Positions 13,901-25,074 of a DNA stretch of 64,000 bases are shown one piece after another. Location: the NCBI GenBank assembly GCA_965153355.1, contig OZ231126.1, forward strand, positions 13,206,001-13,270,000. The letters are read 5' to 3'. Within the stretch, counting starts at the first letter, position 1. Every line of letters starts with the position of its first letter. The notes under the pieces were generated by a model. That model was not told the DNA's origin. It saw only the letters and a list, made by a program, of their open reading frames with translations, and searched no databases. Position numbers and translations under genes: made by a program. Source of the stretch: Flaccisagitta enflata. Lineage: Eukaryota > Chaetognatha > Sagittoidea > Aphragmophora.

Positions 13901-14035
13901 ATCTTCTTCTTCTTCTTCTTCATCTTCTTCTTCTTCTTCTTCTTCTTCTTCTTCTTCTTCTTCTTCTTCTTCTTCTTCTTCTTCGTCTTCTTCTTCTTCT
14001 TCTTCTTCTTCTTCTTCTTCTTCTTCTTCTTTCTC
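13501..14035 (+). repeat. (TTC)n microsatellite, ~530 bp, interrupted
   Basis: Long TTC array with scattered CTTCAT, GTC and TTTTC interruptions. It is a pure pyrimidine strand able to form triplex DNA. Long poly-Phe, poly-Leu or poly-Lys frames through it are artefacts of the repeat. It is followed by (TTTC)n at 14,140-14,338. Confidence 0.95.
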
Positions 14036-14139
14036 TTCATCCCCATCCTCTTAAATCGTTCCGCCTTGATTGTCGAAATCCTTTTTTGTGCATGAGTTTT
14101 CTTTGTCCTTTTAACCAATTCCACGTATCAATGAGCTTC

Positions 14140-14214
14140 CTTCTTTTCTTTCTTTCTCTCTTTCTTTTTTTTTTTCCTGCTCTCTTTCTTTCAGACTTTT
14201 TTTCTCTCTTTCTG

Positions 14215-14274
<60 letters not shown>

Positions 14275-14338
14275 TTTTTCTTTCTTTCTTTTTTTTTCTT
14301 TTATTCTTTCTTTCTTTCTTTCTTTCTTTCTTTTTTTC
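14140..14338 (+). repeat. (TTTC)n microsatellite
   Basis: Tetranucleotide TTTC array with short T-run interruptions. Then (GTC)n at 14,415-14,470 and pyrimidine-rich unique sequence to about 14,940 with no supported gene. Confidence 0.9.
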
Positions 14339-15031
14339 ACAATTCGTTGATGCTTCACCTACGGCGTATTATTTCTGCGTCATCGCATTCCGTTGTTGTT
14401 TTCGATAACGATCCTTGCGTCGTCGTCGTTGTCGTCGTCGTCGTCGTCGTCGTCGTCATTGTCGTTGTCGTTGTCATTGACGTCTTTGTCGTCAGCGTCC
14501 CATTGCATTGACTCTTTGTTTTCATATGTCGTAATTGTGATGATTGTTGTTGACCGCCTTCTGTCGATGTTTCTTCACCACGTTTTTTTTTCCCCCCTTC
14601 ATTCTTCCTTTTCTGACTGTAATTGGCCCCATGTATGTATGGGTTTCCTCTCAAATTCGATTCCCTATTCCAATACCTACTCACATCCCTACCTCTATTC
14701 TCTCCCCCTTCCAAACTACCTATCCACATCCCTACCCGATCCACCTTTCCCTTCACTTCAATCTTACCATCTTCAATACTCTTCCTTCAAACCCCTTATT
14801 TTCATTCTGTATTCTTCTCTCCTTTCCCTCCCATTTTTCTATCCCTTACTTCCATCCTGACTTTTCCCTTCTCCCTTTTTCGTCACCATCCTCATTCACC
14901 TTTAGATACCCCTCCATCGTCACCTGCAACGCTTTCCATGCCATGGTAACTAATATAGATTTTCAAAACCATAAACTGCTAATTAGCTAAATAGCTTCTT
15001 TAGTATCAATGCACAATAAGGCAAAGAGAAA

Positions 15032-15324
15032 CAAGGTCAACACTTATAAGTCGCGTGCGGGACATAGATAACTTAGGATGACTTTAATTGACCATAAATG
15101 ACTCAAGATGACTTGAAATGACTTAAAGATACATGAAATGATGTAAGATAACTTAAATGACTAAATTGACCTAATAACTTAAGTGACTGAATATAACTTA
15201 AAATGACTTAGGGTGACTTAGGGTGACTTAGATTGACTTAGAATGAAACAAAATGATTTAAAGTGATAAAAAATAAAGTTTGACGGACGGACAAAGCGGG
15301 TTGTAGAGTCGCGTTTACGCGACT
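15032..15324 (-). mobile_element. Family T (AGTCGCG) element with internal 10-bp minisatellite
   Basis: Minus strand: head AGTCGCGTAAACGCGACTCT at 15,324, CCGCTTTGTCCGTCCGTC, then an array of about ten units related to AAGTCATTTT, then the cognate tail GCACGCGACTTATAAG and the end GTTGACCTTG at 15,032. The internal AAGTCATTTT-type array also occurs in the element at 55,237-55,520. Confidence 0.8.
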
Positions 15325-15529
15325 AAAAACCGTTACGAGTTGACGGATCGGATATGGAGATAAGTCATTTCTCAGCGCACACGAAAAGCGCGCATTTCGG
15401 ATTATCACACGAAGCAATTTTTTACAACCGAACATGAAATCTTTCGTTTTGGGTTACATAATACATATGTTACATCGCTATCTCGCATCATCTTCGCTTC
15501 TTTTTTGTTTTTCGTTCTCCGTTCTTTTT

Positions 15530-15742
15530 AGTCGCGTGTTACGCGACTCTACACCCCGCTATGTCGGTCGGTCGGTTGGTCAGTCGGTCAGTCGGTTGGT
15601 TGGTCGGTCGGTCCCCTTTATACTTTTTCGGCGTTTTTGAGCTTTTTGAGCATACGGCTCCTGCCCAGATGCTGTAGTGACCTTCTCCAGCACTGCTCCT
15701 GCCCACCCGCACGCGACTAGGGTAACCGTGTGTCCGGCCTTG
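15530..15742 (+). mobile_element. Complete family T (AGTCGCG) element, 213 bp
   Basis: The clearest full copy. It starts after CTTTTT with a hairpin of arms AGTCGCGTG and CGCGACT, then CTACACCCCGCTATG, then (GTCGGTCG)n with GTTG variants. The tail is CCCACCCGCACGCGACTA and GTGTGTCCGGCCTTG, followed by TTTC. GCACGCGACT in the tail is the exact inverse of a 10-bp AGTCGCGTGC head. No target duplication is visible other than Ts. Confidence 0.85.
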
Positions 15743-16279
15743 TTTCAAAGAAAACCATGACCAAAAATGACGTTTGAATAAGGCCTTGAGGCCACGTTCC
15801 GCATTGCGTCAGTCCTCAATGGGACGAAAAGAATCGGATTATTTTTCGAATGAGATTAGGGGTGCCATTTTATTCCTTCCTTATTTTCCTCTCTTTTTTC
15901 TTCTTCTTTTTTTTTTCTTTTTTTTTTGTCCTCCTGTTTTCGTCATCTGTTGTCTCTTCTTTTGATTCTTTTCTATCTTAATTCTTATCCTTGTCATCTT
16001 TCATATCTGATTAAGGACTTTGTTGTTACTAAATCTGGTTATTTCATTTTGCTTTCTTTGTTGTGACGCCTCTTTGTTATTATAGGGAAAAAAACAACTG
16101 ATCTTTCTATTTGTCTTTTCACGAGTTTCTTTTGTCCTTGTCTGTCCTTACAGTGTTTGTCTGTTTTGTTTTCTTTGATATCTGTTATATCTGCCTTTCG
16201 TCCTCCTCCTGACATCTCTGTCTATCTGTCCGGATGTTTGTCATCTCTGTTTTTGTCTCTCTGTTTCTTTCTGTTTCTG

Positions 16280-16289
16280 TCTCTCTCTT

Positions 16290-16356
<67 letters not shown>
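16280..16356 (+). repeat. (CT)n microsatellite
   Basis: CT array with short CTTT and CTGT interruptions at its start. The flanks (15.75-16.5 kb) are pyrimidine-rich unique sequence without a supported gene. Confidence 0.9.
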
Positions 16357-16361
<5 letters not shown>

Positions 16362-16562
16362 TTTCCTCTTTTTTCCCAATCTCTTTTTCTCTTTGTGCAC
16401 TTCTCTCTCTGACTCTTCTCTGTGATTCTTTTATTCTTTCTCCACTGCCGTTAGTGAGTGAGATGGTGAAGATATGGTTTTTACCATCTCTCCATATAAA
16501 TCGTTCATGCCATCTCTCTTGATGCTATCTTTTTGCCTCTGACTCTTTCTCAATCGCCTTCG

Positions 16563-16690
16563 ATTCAAAGTCGCGCGTGCATAAGAATGACTGAGCTAAA
16601 CAAATGTGAGTGCGTGTCTACGCTGGTAGACAAAAAATGGCGTATTCTCTATGAAATTGCGCTTAGTAACAACACATCCACTCAATCTCT
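16563..16690 (+). CDS. Weak exon candidate
   Basis: After a pyrimidine-rich stretch ending GATTCAAAG, an open frame reads RACIRMTELNKCECVSTLVD and then KKWRILYEIALSNNTSTQ, before low-complexity Ser. The composition is protein-like, but there is no second copy to test conservation and no clear donor. No family is recognised. Confidence 0.22.
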
Positions 16691-16799
16691 CTCTCATTCT
16701 TCTTCGTCTCCCTTTCTGGCTGTCATGTTCACATTCTGCAGGAACTCCTTTTTTCTTCCATATGATGTCGATGGTGATTATTGTTGATGGTCGCTACGA

Positions 16800-18280
16800 T
16801 GAAGTGTGACTCTCTCTTATTCAACGGGACCGATTACGATAGGTTCTCGTTGACCAAGAGCCTTATTGGTCTATTTCCATATTCATATGTTCACTGAAAA
16901 ACATGTTGAGCCTGACACAATGATGAATTGAGATTTATCGAATTCAAAACATCTTTCGTGAACCGGTGGTCGTAAACTGGTGGTCAAACAGTTTGGTCCT
17001 GAAAGGGAAAATATTGAACTCTAGTTACGAAATGCACAATCGACGATACAGTGGGTTCATGCACTGGAGAATAGATTGAAATGCTTGCCCATTGTGGTAA
17101 TAGCCCACAAATGCAATAAGACCAAAGCTTTACATGGTCTGCAGTGCAGTATGCCCCCCTCCGTGAGCAATTGTGGAGACTTTGACGCGAACGGGGCCGG
17201 GGCCCTGAAAGTATTAGGAGTAAGGAATTTGATTTTGATATCTGGATTTGACTGAGGCTGAGAATTTGACTAAGAGGCTAAACTTTCGACCTGAATACTG
17301 AAATTTGGGTCTCGAGGCGGTGAACCATTTCACTGGAATTGTTTTCATATTACACTTTTTTTTATTTCTATAAGAGACATTCTTTTTTGAACTCACCCTG
17401 GTTTCTCTTAAATTTTTTGCCGTTTTGAGGCTCGATGTCTCTTGAATTGTTCTTGATTTTATCAATGTGTAAAAAAAGCAAAAAAGTGTACAGATACATC
17501 ATTTAATAATGTTCTATGTGTCTGTAGTAAAAAACTTGTTCATTACTATAGGTCATTGAATTTTTTTTTTCTAATTTGACAAGCAAATAGTCTTTTTTAG
17601 AAAAAAAAACTACCAATTTAAAAAAAATTTGAACAACTGTCATTTATTTCATTACGATTCTTGAAGTGATTTTGTCAAATATTTCCAAAACTGAATCTCA
17701 GCCTGGGCATTGTCTTATTTTGTTCTGAAAATTTTGGCAAATCTCAGGCTCATGTCTCTTATAAAAAAGTCTCTTATGAAAAAAAGGGTCCGGTATACTA
17801 GCAATAGTGGATAGACTTACTCTTCCTTGCCATTTGATGGATAGACAACCATTTCATACAAATTTTCTGATGGACTTGTCGACAGGAAGGCGTGACGAGG
17901 GCGTTACGAAGGGGTTTCAGCTCGGGCGCTGTCATATAACATTGAATCAATTTGAGACTTAAATCGTTTCTTAGCCTCGCCATTTGTTCTTCCACGGCAA
18001 TAATGAAAAGCGCGTGCAAATGAGGGAGCAATTAATCGCTTCCACTTCATCGCTTCCGCCGCTTCCACATCATTGCCTCGAATAATCGCGCTTCCGCCCA
18101 TTCGTGCCTTCAGTTGCTACCACTTGCTTTCCTTGCTCACTTCTGCCCTTCCGATGCGCAGTTACTACGGCTTCCTTACATTACTCACTTCCGTATCTTT
18201 CTTTTATTACGCTCGCGCGGAGTCACTCTGCCAATTTGCAGTCCGCAGCCATCTACTTGTCATCTGTCTCGAAGTTTCCT
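16800..18280 (+). other. Unique AT-rich region without supported genes
   Basis: I see no long open frames, no clear inverted repeats and no arrays. Short T and A runs occur at 17.36, 17.57 and 17.62 kb. Near 17.7-17.8 kb CTCTTATAAAAAAGTCTCTT is a small imperfect direct repeat. Confidence 0.5.
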
Positions 18281-18283
18281 CAC

Positions 18284-18620
18284 CGTCTCCTACTCCTCCT
18301 CTTCCTCTTACCCCTCCTCCTCCTCCTCTTTCGTCTCCTCCTCATCCTCCTTCTGCTCATTTTCACCTTCCCCTTCCCATTTCCTAATGCAGTCATTCAT
18401 TCCATTTTTACGCAGTGAATTTCAGTCGTATAATTTATAAGCATATATCTTCCCTTGAAGGTCCTTTCTCTCTCTCTCTCTTTCTATCTTTCCTCAAATT
18501 CACCCTTAGTTACTTTCCTTAACAACGAGACATAAATCTCCCACTCAAGCCCCCGCCTCATCTGCCACTGCTCCTCCTCCTCCTCCTCCTCCTCCTCCTT
18601 CTCCTCCTCCTGCCCGCCTC
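18284..18620 (+). repeat. Pyrimidine-rich CTC tracts
   Basis: Two short (CTC)n arrays (about 18,290-18,350 and 18,570-18,612) inside C/T-rich sequence. Next comes a (GAC/GAT)n patch at 18,708-18,765. Open frames on both strands through 18,630-18,900 look partly protein-like (plus: DTLWSELEGDSLRIPSNEYW) but compete with each other, so no gene is called. Confidence 0.6.
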
Positions 18621-18917
18621 GACCAATTTCACTTTCCGCCCGCAAAATTGACCCCGCTTGACCGTGCACAGAACCGTAAGCTTCTACCCCTACATATACG
18701 CAACGATGCAGACGATGATGACGACGACAACGACAACGACGATGACGATGACGTTGATGACGACGACAGTCCACGTTTCCACCCCATAGACTCTCTCTCT
18801 ATCTCTATCGCACTCTTATCTGCGTTCGCCATCGATACTCTGTGGTCAGAATTAGAAGGTGATTCTCTTCGTATCCCCTCTAATGAGTATTGGGTCACTT
18901 TAGCAAAAAGGATTTAT

Positions 18918-19096
<179 letters not shown>

Positions 19097-19235
19097 TGTT
19101 TGTGTGTCCTGTGTGTCCGTCCGTCTGATTATCTGTCTTTCTTTCTTTCTTTCTCTCTGTCTGTCTGTCTGTCTGTGATTGTGTTTCTCTTCCCGCCTCT
19201 CTCTGTTTCTGTGTGTCCATCTGTTTGTCTCCCAG

Positions 19236-19370
19236 TCCATTTGTCCTTCCGATGGACTCGTTTGCCGTGAAGGCATAATCACCATTCATCCGCTGCCATC
19301 GACAATTAAGCTGAATGAAGATCGACTCGAATTTATTGCCTTGGACAATGATGCTCGACCCATTGAGAAG
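19236..19370 (+). CDS. Candidate exon abutting a (GAA)n array
   Basis: A strong acceptor (long CT/GT-rich tract ending TTTGTCTCCCAG) precedes an open frame reading SICPSDGLVCREGIITIHPL, then PSTIKLNEDRLEFIALDNDA and RPIEKMKMK. It passes without a donor into AAG repeats. The 40-odd residues look like real protein and start in phase 0. Either the exon has been invaded by the expanding GAA array, or its donor was lost. No family is recognised and there is no second copy to compare. Confidence 0.4.
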
Positions 19371-19860
19371 ATGAAGATGAAGAAGAAGAAGAAGAAGAAG
19401 AAGAAGAAGAAGAAGAAGAAGAAGAAGAAGAAGAAGAAGAAGAAGAAGAAGAAGAAGAAGAAGAAGAAGAAGAAGAAGAAGAAGAAGAAGAAGAAGAAGA
19501 AGAAGAAGAAGAAGAAGAAGAAGAAGAAGAAGAAGAAGAAGAAGAAGAAGAAGAACTGAAGAAGAAGAAGGAGAAGAAGAAGAACTGAAGAAGAAGAAGA
19601 AGAAGAAGAAGAAGAAGAAGAAGAAGAAGAAGAAGAAGAAGAAGAAGAAGAAGAAGAAGAAGAAGAAGAAGAAGAAGAAGAAGAAGAAGAAGAAGAAGAA
19701 GAAGAAGAAGAAGAACTGAAGAAGAAGAAGAAGAAGAAGAAGAAGAAGAAGAAGAAGAAGAAGAAGAAGAAGAAGAAGAAGAAGAAGAAGACGAAGAAGA
19801 AGAAGAAAAAGAAGAAGAGGAAGGAGAAGAAGAAGGAGACGATGAAAAAGAGAGAGAAAA
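19371..19860 (+). repeat. (GAA)n microsatellite, ~490 bp
   Basis: Long GAA/AAG array interrupted by repeated GAACTGAAG, which suggests that blocks containing the interruption were themselves duplicated. It then degenerates into purine-rich sequence to 20,000. Confidence 0.95.
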
Positions 19861-20034
19861 AGAAAAAAGAAAAGAAGAGAAAAATGAAGAAGAAGTTGTG
19901 GAAAAGAAAGAAGGAGAAGAAAGAAAATGAGCTAAAAAAATGATGAAGCAGGAGAAAAGGAAGTAAAAGAAATTGACAAAAAAAAAAGATCAAGAAAGAA
20001 AAACTAAACAGAATCAGAAAGCGAATGAAAAGCA

Positions 20035-20120
20035 AGAACAAGAACAGGAGCAAGAACAAGAACAAGAACAAGAACAAGAACAAGAACAAGAACAGGAGCA
20101 GGAACAGGAACAAGGACAAG
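20035..20120 (+). repeat. (CAAGAA)n hexanucleotide array
   Basis: About 14 hexamers ACAAGA with AGG variants, following the purine-rich GAA region. Confidence 0.85.
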
Positions 20121-20285
20121 ATGAACAAGAGGAGAAAGATAAAAGAGAAAGAGAGAGATGAGGAAGAAAGAGAGAGAAAGAATGAGATGTCCAAAGCATT
20201 GATAATATAGCGGAAGTTAATGTAGACAGCGGCTACGGCAGATTATATCACAAACTTTTATGCAAGTAGTCGATCTATCGACTTG

Positions 20286-20399
<114 letters not shown>

Positions 20400-20988
20400 C
20401 GGTGGTGGTAACTGCTGACCGAATCATCGATTACGAGATGAGCATCTATCCATCCGAACCCTCCCCCCCCCCCTTAGCCTCCCCCCGCCCTTGAACCATG
20501 CAGTTAGAAAGTGAACAGGCGTATACAAATTCATCGTCCGGTCATCAACTATATTATCGACACTAATATACTAAGAAAACAGAGACATTGACCCCCCCCC
20601 CCGCCCAACAATGCACTCATTTGATCTATGCATCTTTGAACCTATCCATCCATCTATCTTTATCCATCAACCCATCGATTCTTCCGTTTGTGAATCCATC
20701 CTTTCTATCAAAACATCCATCCGTATCCATCCATCCACCCATCTATCTACCTCTCCCTACATCAGAAAGAGAGAGATTGAAAGAGAGAGAGAGACTTGAG
20801 TCTGTCGACACTTGATGGCGCCAAAGAAGGAAAAAGCGTCGAGTCGTGATATCAACAAATGAGAATTTGTTTATAAACAAGGAAAGAGGAAGAAGAGGAA
20901 GAGGCAAAGGAAGAAGAGGAGGTGGAGAAGGTAAAAACACATTACGAGCGGATGCGTCGAAAAAAGATCATCTAGGGGAATGTTCAAG

Positions 20989-20989
<1 letters not shown>

Positions 20990-21087
<98 letters not shown>

Positions 21088-21088
21088 A

Positions 21089-21169
<81 letters not shown>

Positions 21170-21178
21170 AACAACAAG
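20990..21178 (+). repeat. (CAA)n microsatellite
   Basis: About 185 bp of CAA with AAA and ATC interruptions in the middle. Poly-Gln, poly-Asn and poly-Leu frames are repeat artefacts. Confidence 0.95.
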
Positions 21179-21279
21179 AATCAGTGTGTAAGCAAAGAAG
21201 TAGAGTCAGATATACAGGTTGAGAGGTCCCGAATGAGCAAACCAGCCAACAACACCCCTCTCCCCCCCCTCTACCGCAG

Positions 21280-21600
21280 TTAACTTTTTATGCCAGCATG
21301 CAGTGCAGGGTTCTCCAGTCCAGTTGTGCATCCAGCATCCACCTTTTCACCCTTAGCCCTAAGGCTAAGGTATCTTAAACGTTGGCTTAGTCCTAGGGTA
21401 TGTTTCTGTTTCACTTGTTCCCTTTTCTCCTTGCCCATCCGATTTCGACCTGGTTTTTTTCCCAGTTTGAATTTCTGCTCCTTCTTCCTTCCTTTCTGTT
21501 TTGTTCCGACGGATTTTGCAGTTTCGCTTTTTCTACGTCGGTTTTTGACGACTTCCTGAAGACGGATTCGATCAAACTTCATCTCCTCGACTGTTTCCGT
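21280..21600 (-). CDS. Weak coding candidate, basic protein segment
   Basis: A minus-strand frame of about 110 codons contains KFDRIRLQEVVKNRRRKSE, a Lys/Arg-rich middle and LSQRLRYLSLRAKGEKVDAG, ending before 21,280. It starts next to the poly(GAC) tail of a SINE. A second minus frame is also open over much of it, so codon evidence is ambiguous. No family is recognised. Confidence 0.25.
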   Translation of the reverse strand, partial: TETVEEMKFDRIRLQEVVKNRRRKSETAKSVGTKQKGRKKEQKFKLGKKPGRNRMGKEKREQVKQKHTLGLSQRLRYLSLRAKGEKVDAGCTTGLENPALHAGIKS

Positions 21601-21626
21601 TAAACTTATCACGTATCGTCCGCTTT

Positions 21627-21628
<2 letters not shown>

Positions 21629-21684
<56 letters not shown>

Positions 21685-21974
21685 TGTTAACCGGGGGAGT
21701 CTTCCCGGGCTTGATAAGCATGAATCGGCATCTGAATTTCAGAGAGGCCATGCGATCCACCACATTGGGCCATGCCATTGGATCATTTTGTGTAAGACTC
21801 CTGTCGATGTCATGTCAATGTGTTGTCTGCTTCAACCACAAGGGGAGCTTTATTTCAATGATAAACACACGCTAAGCTAGGAATGCTACGTCTAGGAGGG
21901 AATGCAGACGGGGATCGATCCCGCGGCCTTCGAATCCGAAGGCAAGAGCCGTAACCACTCGGCCACCACGCGCC
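21629..21974 (-). mobile_element. tRNA-derived SINE with (CGA)n tail
   Basis: On the minus strand the element opens GGCGCGTGGTGGCCGAGTGG (A box of a class II Ser/Leu-type tRNA). It has a symmetrical anticodon-arm hairpin GCCTTCGGATTCGAAGGC and a B box GGGATCGATCCCC. About 250 bp of unrelated body follow, and the element ends in AACGACGACGAC, a simple-repeat tail at 21,684-21,629. The acceptor stem does not close well, so this is a SINE and not a working tRNA gene. Confidence 0.7.
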
Positions 21975-22787
21975 CCTTGTCGTTGTAATCGTCGTCGTTG
22001 CTGTTTTGGTTTCGTTTTTCTTTTTGTTTTGTTTTGTTAGTTTTCTTTTTTCAACAAAACAATATATCGATACAATATCGCCTTCTGTCATTTGTCAATT
22101 CAACGTATACTTTGTGTCGCTCCTCCACTCTGCATGTCCCTACCCTCCCTGTCTCCTACCCCCCTGTCATTACCCCCCTGTCTCCTAACCCCCTGTCATT
22201 ACCCCTCCTCACAAGTAAGCACCTATTGTTACCGGCGGGATTGTTTCACCGTGTCCCACTCTGGGCGCCCGAGCGCCCTCCCGGGGTGCTTACAAAACCA
22301 ATAACAAGCAGAAGCAAAGACTTTTTGATAAGTAAGGCAACCTTCATAGTTCAAGCGAAGTTTATATGGCAATCCTAAACCGACTTAATCGTCCCTTCTT
22401 CATTCCGATGAAGACGAAAAGTATTCAAGTTTTGACGCAGGAAAGACTATCCAAATGGACACGTTCCCGCTAAAATTTCGCTGTTTCAATAGCTACATCG
22501 ACAAGCATTCAAAACGTTGCGGGCAGATTTCTTGGAACGCCAAAAACAAAGGGTTAAGAAATCGCCGCAATATGCAAATTAAATAATGTGGTTAATCGTT
22601 TACTCGATACAGTTTCGCCTACAATCAGCGCCTCCACTGTTGCCACGATTGGTGCAGATTTAAAGATGATTTTGCGGTCCCCAAATTTACGGGAATCAAG
22701 GGTACTTCTGTAGTCGTAGATTGTTCAACTAAGTAAAGAGAGAAACGGACGGGATAGGTACAGTTAGCAATTTAGCGAAAGGTAATT

Positions 22788-22981
<194 letters not shown>

Positions 22982-23093
22982 ACATAGATGTGTTGCTTTT
23001 TAGTCATACGCACCTTACTAAGATAGATACATTGGCCCGTCAGTTTATCGATAAGTTGATGTGTCGGTGACAGCTTCAATTTCTTATCGATTA

Positions 23094-23355
23094 TTAGTCG
23101 CTGGTTAAGCTACAATATAAGAGGATCTGTCCGTATCTAGGTTGGCAGGTATGTAGTTAGGTAGGTAGGTCGGTTGAGCGAAATTTTGGATGATGCAAAA
23201 TTGACTGAAATAGTGAATTCTGACCACTACTGCTCCTGCCCAGCCACATTACCGCCCTCGCCCTCCTCCTTACTGCCCGAGTCCACCAGCGTTAGCATAT
23301 TAGTGCCCACCCGCCAGTGACTACTTATTGGCCGTATATCCGGCATTGTTTTCTT
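23094..23355 (+). mobile_element. Old, diverged family T element
   Basis: A weak head TTAGTCGCTGGTTAAGC is followed by GATCTGTCCG and GGTAGGTAGGTCGG, and the tail is GCCGTATATCCGGCATTG followed by TTTTC. Both ends are decayed versions of the AGTCGCG subfamily. Confidence 0.5.
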
Positions 23356-23381
23356 TATTCACTGGTCGAAAAATACAAGAA

Positions 23382-23696
23382 CAAGCCCGACCGGGCAAAG
23401 ATGCGTCCGGGCTGTGTCTCAGCGTGTATTGATCATGTGACATATGTATGGAGAGACAGATGGACGGACAGACGGGTGAAAAGACTCTCAAAACATGTTT
23501 GTTGATCATTTGTTTCAGTGTAGGATCTCACCGTGGCCAAAAACAGCCGAGAAACGCGGTTTTTGCACAGGCGTAACGGACGGACCGACGGACGGACGGA
23601 TGGACCGACGGACGGACCGACGGACGGACGGACGGACCGACGGACGGACGGACGGACAGACCCTCTTATAGAGATGCGTTCCTGACGGACGCATCT
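23382..23696 (-). mobile_element. Family T (AGATGCG subfamily) element
   Basis: Minus strand: head AGATGCGTCCGTCAGGAACG with CGCATCTC closing the hairpin, GAGGGTCTGTCCGTCCG, a long (GTCC)n block at 23,578-23,656, ACGCCTGTGCAAAAACCGCG, a tail with GGACGCATCTTTGCCC and the end GTCGGGCTTG. The tail carries the inverse of this subfamily's own head, GATGCGTCC. Confidence 0.85.
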
Positions 23697-23872
23697 AAAA
23701 ACGAAAGTTTCAGCATTGCAGGTATGTAGATTCTTCCAAGCTGCCGAGTAGCAAATATTTTCCTCTGGAATCTGCCGACATCACCAATCTTGTCAACAAC
23801 ACATGCACATAGGCACGCACTCACGCATGCACATACATAGTCGCACATATACATACACGCACACACAAACGC

Positions 23873-24188
<316 letters not shown>

Positions 24189-24543
24189 CACCATTATCGA
24201 TACACCGCTCAAAATCAGATTGTGGTAAAACTTTAGAAAAAAAGTCTGTGAAAGATTGTTGGAAGTTTACATCGATTAAAAAACGCGTTTATATCCTTCT
24301 CATCTAAAAACCATATTGTTGCCGTGACCCAACTAATCCATTCTCTCCTTGCTCTTTTTGGGCTACAGGTCTCTGTCTCTGTCTCTGTCTCTCCGACACT
24401 ATATCTGTCTCTATCTCTATCTCTATCTCTATCTCTCTCCTTGCTTTTTGGCCTACGGGCGATCCAAAAACTCTTCAATCACCAAAACATCAAGCGTCCG
24501 TTGCAGACCTCCGCTACCACCGCCATATTTCAACCATCAAGTA

Positions 24544-24576
<33 letters not shown>

Positions 24577-24737
24577 AACTCTCGAACTCTCGAACTCTCG
24601 AACTCTCGTAGTAGTTGACCCATGTTGACTTAGACCCTTTTTGACCTTTTTTTCTTCTTTTCATGCTTCTTGTTTCTTTTCTATGTGGTTGTTTTGATTT
24701 TTCAGCCTCAAAACTGAAAACCACCTCTTGAGTGAAA

Positions 24738-24896
24738 CAAGGCCGGATACACAGCAACCTCAGTCGCGTGTCCGGACAGGAGCAGCATGCGCAAAAATCC
24801 CATGAATGCCAAAAAGCAAATTGTGACGGACGGATAGACGGACCGACGGATGGACAGACCCACAGAGCGGGGTGTAGAATCGCGTAGCACGTGACT
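24738..24896 (-). mobile_element. Family T (AGTCGCG) element, left of a head-to-head pair
   Basis: Minus strand head AGTCACGTGCTACGCGATTC at 24,896, (GTCC)-type block, short body, tail GACACGCGACTGAGG and the end GTGTATCCGGCCTTG at 24,738. Confidence 0.85.
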
Positions 24897-24912
24897 TAAA
24901 AAGATCATTTTT

Positions 24913-25074
24913 AGTCGCGTGCTACGCGACTCTACAACCCGCTTTGTCGGTCCGTCGGTCCGTCCGTCCGTCCGTCCGTCCGTCACAATTTACTTTTTTT
25001 TGGTTTTTTTTTTACAGTCTTTGGCCTCACTGCTCCTGCTCACTGCGACTGGGGTAGCCGTGTATCCGGCCTTG
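24913..25074 (+). mobile_element. Family T (AGTCGCG) element, right of a head-to-head pair
   Basis: Plus strand head AGTCGCGTGCTACGCGACTC, then ACAACCCGCTTTG, (GTCC/GTCG)n, TTTTTACAGTCTTTGG, TGCGACTGGGGTAGCCG and GTGTATCCGGCCTTG followed by T6. Its head lies only 16 bp from the head of the minus-strand copy, across a T/A-rich spacer. Confidence 0.85.

Noticed and set aside
13501-14035. Poly-Phe, poly-Leu, poly-Ser and poly-Lys frames
   Set aside because: Produced by the TTC array; no flanking domain.
18630-18917. Overlapping plus and minus frames both resembling protein
   Set aside because: They share one GAC/GTC-rich segment and neither has a donor and acceptor pair in phase, so no strand could be preferred.
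21900-21974. Functional tRNA gene
   Set aside because: A and B boxes are present but the acceptor stem does not close and the sequence continues into a SINE body and simple-repeat tail.
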